Below are positions 16,205-23,900 of a DNA stretch of 27,016 nt, piece after piece (position 1 is the first letter of the stretch; the number at the start of each line of letters is the position of its first letter). The notes below the pieces were generated by a model. That model saw only the letters and a program-made list of their open reading frames with translations. It had not been told where the DNA came from and made no database searches. The position numbers were made by a program, and so were the translations under genes. The DNA comes from a virus: positions 1 to 27,016 of the IMG/VR virus record IMGVR_UViG_3300036785_000133; one strand, written 5' to 3'.

Positions 16205-16717
16205 CTAGAGACCATGTTCCTTTGGAAACTCTTTCCCAAAGTAATCTTTATGATCGTCCCACTCACGTCTAGCAGAACCAATTATTCTATGTGTATACTG
16301 AGGAGCTGGAGCTTTATCTGCTAAGCTGCTTAGTCCTTTAAACTTTTCTAATTTATCATCTATGTGACTCATGATAGCTGAATGATTTCTTTTTATATGA
16401 TCAACTGCACTTTGACGATTGGGATCGCTTTTATCAACAGCTGTAAATTTTAGAACATGGATGGAATTTATTCCTTTTTGATAATCTTTCATTAGATGAG
16501 GAAGTGCAAATCTGTTAGCTCCTTCACTATCAATTGACTTGACTTGATTGTTTAGATGACTTTCTATATCGTTTTGTTTAGCAAAAACTCCAGACATAGA
16601 TGCTGCAACGTTACTAAGTTTCTTGTGAAATTCATCCGACTTTTGTGTTTTTCTAGCATTGAGTTTAGCGGAGAAATCAACAACGTCGCCTTCTAGAATG
16701 TCTAGTATATAGCTCAT
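16205..16717 (-). CDS. Small helical protein of unknown function in the hub region
   Basis: A 170-residue charged protein, predicted mostly helical, with no motif that I recognise. Its ATG shares one base with the stop of the hub gene (TAATG) and AGGA lies about 8 bases upstream. Features: a Lys/His-rich coiled stretch (FHKKLSNVAASMSGVFAKQ), HIKRNHSAIMSHIDDKLEK, and a C terminus rich in Asp, His and Lys (EWDDHKDYFGKEFPKEHGL). It lies between hub and spike, the place where some phages encode spike-assembly or hub chaperone proteins, so an assembly role is possible. This is inference from context only. Confidence 0.6.
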   Translation of the reverse strand: MSYILDILEGDVVDFSAKLNARKTQKSDEFHKKLSNVAASMSGVFAKQNDIESHLNNQVKSIDSEGANRFALPHLMKDYQKGINSIHVLKFTAVDKSDPNRQSAVDHIKRNHSAIMSHIDDKLEKFKGLSSLADKAPAPQYTHRIIGSARREWDDHKDYFGKEFPKEHGL

Positions 16718-17877
16718 TAAGCTAGTCCTAGATCTAAGCCGGCATCATAGTTGGCACCTTGTCTAATCAAGGTGTAGTTCTTTGTTACTGCTGTAGGTAA
16801 AATCATTGTCGAGACTTCAGAAACAAAGTATGCCCCTGCAAACGGAGTGATAATTCCATCGTTTAAGACTAGAGAATGAGGCTCTAGGTAAACATGATCT
16901 AGCAATAACGCAGACCTTGGATACCTTGCCATTATCTTACATTGAGTGGAGTACATACATTTAAATCTTAGATTTTGAACTGCTGCTTTGTTATAATTTT
17001 CATGTTGATTATCAGACTTGAATGGCATAGTTGTAGCCCTTTGACTACCCATAGCATCAGATGCCATATTAGAAAAGCTAGAAGCTATTTGACCAATATT
17101 AGCGCTAACATCTCCAAACCCTTTATCTAAATCATACTGTCCATTTGTAGACCCGTATCCACCAAGAGTATTTAATGTACCAGAGATAGTTTCAAAAGTT
17201 GCATCTATCGTATCAAACATAATATCGTTAGCTGCTGGAATATAGTTCCCAGCATACCTATTCAGAAACTTCCAAGAAGTACCGCCACCAGATCTCGCAT
17301 TAACATCATACATGCGAAGAGAACCATTAGCAAGGATAGCAATAACGAAACAAGAGAAATTAGAGGCCCAAGAATGCGGAACTGTCTGAAAAATAAAATC
17401 AATCCCTCTTTCGTTAGTACGTAACCAATACTGAGTATCAGAAGTGGCGTCGCAGTCTGGAGATAATCCGGCATCACTAGCGCAGGCAGCTATAGCATTA
17501 GAAGATGAAGTCTTACCATAAGACTTAATCCTAGCTCTGAACAAATCGTTTGCGTCTATTCTTAGAGAAAGAAAATACTTAAATTCATTCGTACCAGACC
17601 AAAGTCTAGAATTAAATACTTTCATTTTATAAAAACTAACGTTCGGTGGATCCATTTGCATATCTGTTAGCGTAATATAAATTGGAGTACCATCAACTGG
17701 TGGATTTTGAAATACGTACTTAGGGCTACATGCAAATATAAATTCTCCAGTAGGATACTTAGCCTTACAACTTTCCATTATATCAATACGATCGAGAGCA
17801 GCGTGACCCCAATCAATAGACTCACCTCTGATAGTTACTTCAAGAGCGAATCTATTTATGAGTAAACGAGTAGAAAT
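16717..17877 (-). CDS. Baseplate hub protein, gp27/gpD-like, probable ATT start
   Basis: Hub protein joining tail tube, baseplate and spike. The first ATG (17778) has no ribosome site, while the frame is open 33 codons further up. The only well-spaced ribosome site is GGGAG (17884-17888), 6 bases before an ATT, giving an N terminus of about MSTRLLINRFALEVTIRGE. From there the product is 386 residues, close to T4 gp27 (391). Hub-like features: alternating strands with YITLTDMQMDPPNVSFY, ANDLFRARIKSYG, a mid segment WLRTNERGIDFIFQTVPHS, SLRMYDVNARSGGG, and a C-terminal FAGAYFVSEVSTMI followed by YTLIRQGANYDAG, the form seen where gpD-like hubs meet the spike. Either the rare start is real or an upstream indel hides a normal one. 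Confidence 0.6.
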   Translation of the reverse strand: MSTRLLINRFALEVTIRGESIDWGHAALDRIDIMESCKAKYPTGEFIFACSPKYVFQNPPVDGTPIYITLTDMQMDPPNVSFYKMKVFNSRLWSGTNEFKYFLSLRIDANDLFRARIKSYGKTSSSNAIAACASDAGLSPDCDATSDTQYWLRTNERGIDFIFQTVPHSWASNFSCFVIAILANGSLRMYDVNARSGGGTSWKFLNRYAGNYIPAANDIMFDTIDATFETISGTLNTLGGYGSTNGQYDLDKGFGDVSANIGQIASSFSNMASDAMGSQRATTMPFKSDNQHENYNKAAVQNLRFKCMYSTQCKIMARYPRSALLLDHVYLEPHSLVLNDGIITPFAGAYFVSEVSTMILPTAVTKNYTLIRQGANYDAGLDLGLA

Positions 17878-17883
17878 TTTATA

Positions 17884-17888
17884 CTCCC
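17884..17888 (-). promoter_or_regulatory. Ribosome binding site for the ATT start of the hub gene
   Basis: GGGAG on the minus strand is followed by 6 bases (TATAAA) and then ATT in the hub frame. No ATG, GTG, TTG or CTG lies between this site and the ATG at 17778 in that frame, and that ATG has no such site. This decides the proposed start. Confidence 0.5.
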
Positions 17889-17889
17889 A

Positions 17890-18129
17890 TTAACAGTGTG
17901 TCACGTATCCAAAAGTAACAATAGTAGTCGACGCAGTTATTCCTGTAGGACATCCTTGAACAAAGACTCCATTGGTAGCTCCATTTACGCTTCCTCCACT
18001 ATTATTAGTAAAATCTACCTGTCCAAATACAGTAGCACCGGCACCAGTATTAACTGTCGAGTTAAATCCGATACCAGTATTCGAGATAGCAACTAAGAAA
18101 GCTATGGAATTACCGACGTACCGTTTATA
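17890..18129 (-). other. Open -1-frame extension of the beta-helix protein
   Basis: In the -1 frame relative to the beta-helix gene, 79 codons are open between a TGA at 18130-18132 and TAA at 17890-17892. The text is protein-like, rich in Gly, Thr, Asn, Val: LVAISNTGIGFNSTVNTG, GATVFGQVDFTNNSGG, VNGATNGVFVQGCPTG, TTIVTFGYVTHC. No ATG, GTG or TTG opens it, so it cannot be a normal separate gene. It most likely is the C-terminal part of the beta-helix protein, reached by a -1 shift somewhere in the last 8 codons before the stop, or cut off by a one-base indel. A single extra G in TCGGTA would give a smooth join. It accounts for most of the apparent gap 17779-18101. Confidence 0.55.
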
Positions 18130-19526
18130 TCAATATTATTACCAAGGAAACGCACCATACCAGCATTATCGTTGACAGCAGCCGTCCCCATGGGATTAGC
18201 AAAGTTATTTCCGGCTAAAGCAACTACTCCAGTGACTGAAGAATCAATTGACACTCCATATCTAGCGTAACCTATTTGGTTTAGAGCAAATCCGATCTTA
18301 CTATTTGCTATCAGTGCGTTACTTGTTCCTCCTGCTTGAGTGATCTCAATAGCTGAGTAAGTATTTAAAGTATTCTTTCCACAGTCGTAAACATCAGTAC
18401 CAATTATACTAAAATCAATCGAATTAGAAACAATACATCTACCGTAAGTATCATGAACGCCACCACCAATAAGCTTAACTTGTCGTGTTATGGAACCACT
18501 AGCACCAGCGTCTGGATCTATTTGAACAATCGGGATATCTGCCGTCGTACCAGAAGAATTAAGATCTGATGCTATAAACTGCATATTATATCCAGCTTGT
18601 ATCCAAAGAGCTTGTTGGCTAGCACCATCAATCTGCAAATTTGTAAAAGTACCAAAGGCAGGGTAGAAACTAGAGTTATGAGAATTATTAGATATAGCTA
18701 GACCTATTGTACATCCTAACATTACTAAACGGTTAGAATTAACAGTTTGAACCATACCATCCCATTGCATACAAGTAGTAGGAGAGTTTGGTTGGATAAC
18801 TGAACGATCAATCGTGAACTGATCACTTCTCTGAGCACTATTAGCTGGACTAAAAAGAACTACAGCACCATTCAATCTAGAATCACGTACAATCATATCG
18901 TTAAATTGTTGTACATAAAGAGCAGTATGAGTTCCAGTCACACTGATAATGACATCCTCAAGTCCAGGTTGTGACGCCCCCAGAACATTAACACCATATC
19001 CAGCAGTTCTAGCAGTATTATCCTTAATCGTAAGATGTCTTAATCTAATATTACTTGGTCCAGGAAGACCTGCCATGTTACCTATATTAATATTATTAGC
19101 AGTAGCGTTATTAAAAACTAAAGTAGTTCCTACATTACCACCATCAATAGTTATATTACTAAAATTAATAGATAATGTATGATTACTCATAGAACAAGTC
19201 TTACCACTTGGTACTACAATGAGTCCTCCTGAAGAAGTAGCATTGATAGCTGCTTGAAAAGCAGAAGAGTCATCAGTCACACCATCACACTTAGCATTAT
19301 ATGGTGGAGATATTACAGAGGTAACATTTAAAGTATCTTGTTTATTTATAAACGCTTGATTGAGACTAAGAGGATTTGGATTAGGGTCGCTAGAACAATC
19401 TGTATTTGGATAGTTAGCACATATATGTGCTCCTTCGACAAATCCAGGATTTCCTTGTGCTTTTACTAAATTTACTAGTCCAAGTAAGACCAGTAAAGCC
19501 AGAGAAAGTTTCTTATCCCAGTACAT
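18102..19526 (-). CDS. Pectate-lyase-type beta-helix protein with signal peptide
   Basis: Right-handed beta-helix protein of the pectate-lyase-3 / tailspike type, likely a carbohydrate-binding or -degrading appendage. N terminus: MYWDKK, then a hydrophobic core LSLALLVLLGLVNLV and a signal-peptidase-I-like site VKA-QG, a textbook Sec signal. Residues ~75-95 hold the family entry motif, YNAKCDGVTDDSSAFQ, followed by many short Gly/Asn/Ile/Val-rich coils up to the end (IRLRHLTIKDN, VKLIGGGVHDTYGRC). No catalytic residues can be assigned by eye. AGGAGG ends 5 bases before the ATG, and the gene overlaps the gp53-like stop by 14 bases, so this start is firm. It ends at TAG, but the frame appears to continue in -1 for about 79 codons. 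A secreted protein in a baseplate operon is unusual. Confidence 0.78.
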   Translation of the reverse strand: MYWDKKLSLALLVLLGLVNLVKAQGNPGFVEGAHICANYPNTDCSSDPNPNPLSLNQAFINKQDTLNVTSVISPPYNAKCDGVTDDSSAFQAAINATSSGGLIVVPSGKTCSMSNHTLSINFSNITIDGGNVGTTLVFNNATANNINIGNMAGLPGPSNIRLRHLTIKDNTARTAGYGVNVLGASQPGLEDVIISVTGTHTALYVQQFNDMIVRDSRLNGAVVLFSPANSAQRSDQFTIDRSVIQPNSPTTCMQWDGMVQTVNSNRLVMLGCTIGLAISNNSHNSSFYPAFGTFTNLQIDGASQQALWIQAGYNMQFIASDLNSSGTTADIPIVQIDPDAGASGSITRQVKLIGGGVHDTYGRCIVSNSIDFSIIGTDVYDCGKNTLNTYSAIEITQAGGTSNALIANSKIGFALNQIGYARYGVSIDSSVTGVVALAGNNFANPMGTAAVNDNAGMVRFLGNNIDINGTSVIP

Positions 19527-20166
19527 CAGGACCTCCTAGGATACTAGATCCAAGTGTGAATATAGATTCGTCAGGTACAGGAGTAGGAGTAGTAGGAGGA
19601 GTAGTAGGAGGAGGAGGAGTAGGAGGAGTAGGTGTTGGAGGAGGCATAGAAATAGGAGGAGACACTGGAGGTGGAATTACAGGTGTTGGAGGCTTAGGAG
19701 GTACAGATCTAGGAGTACGAGTAGGAGTAGGTGTAGTAGGAGTAACAACGTTAACAACGTTAGAGACAGGAACTGGATTTGTTCCAACCCCCTGAGGAGT
19801 AAGATTTATAATTCTAAGTGAAGAACTTCTTTGGTTAATCTTAGACAAGAAATTAGATACGTCATCTGTACCTGGTATGTAGATATTAGTACCAATTTCT
19901 ATTTCAGTATCAGGAGTTATCATTTGATTAGCAATTGATAGCACCCACCATAAATCATGGGTACCATACTCCTGAAATGAAATTAAATCAGGAACTCCCT
20001 CTTTCGAAGCGTCAATTCTACGTACCTGACCTATAGAATTTCTTAAAAAGTAAGGTAAGTCCGTCCAGAAAAATGTGTAAGGATCTAGAATGGTATTGTT
20101 GTTAGGATCGACAGCTGTCTGGAAAAAGTTGTCCAGTGAGTACTGTCTAGTTATGTTTGTAGCCAT
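19513..20166 (-). CDS. gp53-like baseplate wedge protein with proline-rich tail
   Basis: Baseplate protein of 217 residues. The first ~110 residues match T4 gp53: an N-terminal Tyr-rich segment (YFLRNSIGQVRRIDAS), then ISFQEYGTHDLWWVLSIAN (the conserved S-x-x-x-YG-x-x-LWW-x-L core), QMITPDTEIEIGTNIYIPG (a short loop with a LysM-like IP end) and DVSNFLSKI. The last third is low-complexity, proline/threonine-rich (PTTPTPTRTPRSVPPKPP and onwards, about residues 141-196), and is not part of the T4 protein. It may be a flexible arm or a spacer to the beta-helix protein encoded next. Its stop lies inside the beta-helix gene. In T4, gp53 bridges wedges and the hub. Confidence 0.75.
   Translation of the reverse strand: MATNITRQYSLDNFFQTAVDPNNNTILDPYTFFWTDLPYFLRNSIGQVRRIDASKEGVPDLISFQEYGTHDLWWVLSIANQMITPDTEIEIGTNIYIPGTDDVSNFLSKINQRSSSLRIINLTPQGVGTNPVPVSNVVNVVTPTTPTPTRTPRSVPPKPPTPVIPPPVSPPISMPPPTPTPPTPPPPTTPPTTPTPVPDESIFTLGSSILGGPDVLG
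19532..19537 (-). promoter_or_regulatory. Ribosome binding site for the beta-helix protein
   Basis: Perfect AGGAGG on the minus strand, 5 bases before the ATG at 19526. It lies inside the gp53-like gene and supports the start that includes the signal peptide. Confidence 0.7.
19577..19743 (+). repeat. GGA/GTA-rich simple-sequence tract
   Basis: About 165 bases of plus-strand sequence made of repeated GGAGTA, GGAGGA and GTAGGA units, coding on the minus strand for the Pro/Thr-rich tail of the gp53-like protein. It contains many GG runs on the plus strand (the template strand of this operon). Repeat-length changes by slippage would alter the protein arm without breaking frame when they are multiples of three. 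Confidence 0.6.
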
Positions 20167-20168
20167 TA

Positions 20169-20933
20169 TTATGTCAACGTTGGGTTGGGTCTGATGTCAT
20201 ATAGTTTAGAACCAACTAAGTTAGGTAACAGTATATCCATCATATCATCTGATGTAAGAGAGTATGTAGTCTTAAACGTAACACGACACTCACCTTGCAT
20301 AGGGAGGCCACCAGGATCAGTAGCTGTTGTTGCACTTAATCTTCCTTTGAAAGTTATTGGATTTATGTCTGATATAAATACTTGCTTCAGTCTCATAAAA
20401 TTACCTATGTACACATTGATATCATCACTTCCTAAACGAGTTATCCCTCCACCAAAAAATGTTTCGAAAAGTCCGCCTGGGTCAACTCTAGGTCCTGGAG
20501 GTACTAGTTGAAATATACTAGATATTACATTACTAGAAGTATTTTTTCTAGGTAGTGCCATCCTAATTAAATTTCTTATTGGTCTAATGACTTCATCAAC
20601 TGAATCTGATACAGCAAAGAACTGTAGATCCAGTACTACCTCTAGAGGCTGAGATCCTTTCCAAGCTTGAGCAGTTAAATACTGAGCAAATGGTACAGCT
20701 CCAACAGTTCCAGCAAAGAAGAAGCTGGAGAGAGCATCTGGTCCAGATGAGAGAATAGTAGCCCATTCAGACTTAACAGATAAACCTATAATATCTGGTA
20801 GCCAAGCTTGAACTGATCCGTATTTAGTTGAAGTAATGATAACTAGATAGTACTTATTTTGACCAAATAGTTTAGTAACACCCCAGTCACCACGATCTTG
20901 GACAGTCGGTCCAGTGTTAGCCGAGTCAGCCAA
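20169..20933 (-). CDS. Tail tube initiator / baseplate-tube junction protein, gp48/gp54-like
   Basis: A 254-residue protein following the tape measure. TTG start, chosen because GGAG lies 8 bases upstream and no in-frame ATG nearby fits better. Features: QAWLPDIIGLSVKSEW near residue 45, TAQAWKGSQPLEVVLDLQFF, then VDEVIRPIRNLIRMALPRK (the form P-x-x-V..P-x-x-L..P common to tube-initiator and T4 gp48/gp54-type proteins), GPRVDPGG, and a C-terminal strand segment with CRVTFKTTYSLTSDDM. These proteins cap the baseplate hub and start tube growth. The position, directly after the tape measure and before gp53, agrees. I rate the family as likely but not certain. Confidence 0.6.
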   Translation of the reverse strand: MADSANTGPTVQDRGDWGVTKLFGQNKYYLVIITSTKYGSVQAWLPDIIGLSVKSEWATILSSGPDALSSFFFAGTVGAVPFAQYLTAQAWKGSQPLEVVLDLQFFAVSDSVDEVIRPIRNLIRMALPRKNTSSNVISSIFQLVPPGPRVDPGGLFETFFGGGITRLGSDDINVYIGNFMRLKQVFISDINPITFKGRLSATTATDPGGLPMQGECRVTFKTTYSLTSDDMMDILLPNLVGSKLYDIRPNPTLT

Positions 20934-20945
20934 TTTTATCTCCTA

Positions 20946-23900
20946 TTAGAAACCTGATCCAGTTGAAGCCATAACTAGTGCTACGTCGGAAGATACAAAC
21001 TTATGAGATGGCTGATGACGTTGATCAACAGGACCACGACCACCTCCAGTATCAGGTTTAGATCCAGTTTTAGATTGGGTTTGGATTTGAGTATGTACGT
21101 CTTTGAGTCTACCTATTTCCATTTCCAAAGATTGTTTTGAAGGTCCTCCACCCTTAACTCCAAGAGAGGACTCCATTTGAGGTTTAACTGGTCCACTAAC
21201 TTCAGACTGACCAGGTCCTGGCAAAGGAACTACTGTACTTCCTTGGTCATGAGCCATAACCAGCTCTGGACCAGCTTCACCAACTAATCCCATTCCCCCA
21301 AACGGAATTTCTCCACCGAATTGGTAAGCAGGTATGTGATGTTCTCTATCCTTAGTTTGGTGATGAGTAACTTGTTTATGAGTGGTCTGATGACGAGTAG
21401 CTTGGTGATGAGCAACTTTCTGAACAGCATGTGTACGAGGAGTTCTAGCTCCCCTACTTTTAATTTCTAAGTTAGTCGGCCTCTCTTTAGGTAAAGGAGT
21501 ATGTTCGCCATAAGCCCCTCCAGCTACGTCAGACATCTTAGGACGGGGTTCTTCCTCATGTCGATAAGCACCACCGACATCAGCCATCTTAGGACGAGGC
21601 TCTGTAGCTTCTACAGGTCTGCTTCTGGGAATGGGAATATGTTTATTATAAGCACCTCCGGTAACATCAGCCATCTTAGGACGAGGTTCAGACTCTCTTG
21701 GAAAACTAGACTTAAAAGCTGGACTCTTAAGAAGCTCAGGATCTACAGTCATAGAAGCTACATGAGGAAATCTAGCTATAGAAGATCCTTTTTCAGGGAC
21801 ATAGTCAGGCTCACCTGGTTTGGCTTCAGAAGAAGGACGATTAGTTCTACTCCTAACTTCTCCCTCCATAGGTAGAACACCTGGAGCATTAGACCCTTGA
21901 GGTGACTTAGAAGCAACAGTAGGCTTTTCTCCAGCAGCTCTTCTACGTTCATCTTCATCTATCACATGAGCCTTATAAGGATCTTTAGAATGTGCTTTGA
22001 TACGCTCAGAAAGCTGAGCATCAGAGGTATTACTAGAAGGAGTCCCTGGAGCCTTTTTACTTGCAGCTATCTCTTCTTCAGTAGCTTTCCTTCCAGGGGT
22101 CCACTCAAAGTGACCCCAGTCATGAGTTCCCTTTGGTGAGTATAAATTTCTCATATGGTGACGTTCTTGTATCTCTGCAAATTCTTTTGGATGAGCCTGA
22201 GCCCACTTATATAATGCAGGACTATTATCAGAACCAGATCCCATTCCTGATTCAATATCTACAGCATTTGCGAAAGCATGCTGTGACCACATACTACCGC
22301 CTCTTTTACGACGGTCATTAAAAGTACCATTAAATTGTCCTAACGGAGCTCCTGCTGCGTGCAGATCATGAATAAATCCAGCCATATCTGGACCAGCAAA
22401 CTTATTAGCTTGGATCTTACCTATTCCAGAGACTCCGGTATCAAACCACTGCAATCCTCCTTTACCATGTTGAACATCCATTCCCATATCATGAGCAGAT
22501 TTACTACCCATGAAATCAAAACCACCAGTCCCTACATAACCTCCTGAAACTCCCCCTCCCCCACCAGTTCCTTGAGGGATGCCTGCGTAAGGTTGATAAG
22601 GACTATAACCAGTAACTTTACCCTGACCACCGCTTGTCTTTAAGCCAGTTCCAGATGCAATCTCTCTTGCTTCACCTAAGTGTTTCTCAGTACGATCTGG
22701 GTGTTTTCCAATGGTGGAAAATCGCGCACCTAGTATCCCACCACGAAGACTTCCCTTATTAACAGAGCTTGTAGTATCTCTAACAAATGCCTTGATGGAA
22801 GCGTCTACATCATAAGCATTTCCACCAGGAACTTGGTTATGTGCATACTGAAAAGTACCGTGTGATCCACCAGGATCAGTTGCCGGACCGTCTAATTTAG
22901 GATTAAAGCTAGATTCAGATGAAGCTACGGCAGTTCCGAACCTTGCATATTCCTCTGCCGATCCTGTCTTGATCCCAAACCTAGCACCGTCTTTTGGCAC
23001 CTTTCCAATGATACTCGACCCTTGGAATGCTTTAAGTAGCTTATCGTAAACTGCACCCCCTCCTCCAGTTCTATTTGAACCAGAGACATCACCTCCTCCA
23101 GAAGTCTGAGCTGGACCTCTAGGCATATCTCCTTCTCTAAGTTGACCTCCTCCAGCCTTTAAGGCTTCAGTCAATAAACCCAATGGTTTGTTGACATCTC
23201 CAGTAATATCAGATCCTTGAACTTGATCAGCTGGAGTGGTGTCAGTTTGACCAGGAGTGTCACCTCCAGGTCCACTACCTCCAGGTCCACCACCTCCTCT
23301 TCCACGCCCACTACCACGCATACGATTAAGTAGATTTTGAATTCCTCCTCCCATTCCCCCACCAGGGAGTCCTCCGCCACCTCCTCCACCCCCACCTCCA
23401 GCACCTCCAGCACCTCCACCTAGAGATTGACCAGGTGGCGTATAGGCAGCTACTTGTCCTCCTCCTCTTCCTTGGTCTCGACTTAACGCCTCCATTATAA
23501 GTGCATTTAACTTGGCAGACTCCTGGCCTCTACTACCTCTTAGGCTTGCAATTTCTTCAGCTAACGCCTGTAGACCTTGTTGATTGGCTGTGGACTGACC
23601 ACCACCACCATTACCTAATGGTATAATAGCTTCAGGACCAGCTTCACCTACCATAGCTAGAGTTGGTCCAGTGACGATACCTCCCTTTTGGAACTTAGGA
23701 ATTCTTCCTGCTCCACTATGAGGTAATCCAGGAGGAGTAGAAGGTTTCCCCCCACCTAGTCCTTGATCTTGCGGAGAAACTCCTTGTGCACTGGACAAGA
23801 GACTCCATATAGTTTTCAAAGGATTTTCTGTACCTCCAGAGTGAGACAGTCCTGGAGCTCCAGAAGGAGTTGCTTTATATCCTGAAGGCATCCTAAGGTA

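Noticed and set aside
17896-18175. Two overlapping plus-strand open frames in the apparent gap before the hub gene.
   Set aside because: They lie opposite the beta-helix extension and its gene, have no ribosome site, and read as Ser-rich or Pro-rich mirror sequence.
19427-19795. Plus-strand open frame of 122 codons rich in Gly and Val.
   Set aside because: It is the mirror of the proline-rich tract of the gp53-like gene, with no ribosome site and low complexity.
23171-23419. Minus-strand frame rich in Glu, Val and Leu inside the tape measure gene.
   Set aside because: It is a frame-shifted reading of the Gly-rich linker (GGA repeats) and has no independent start signals.
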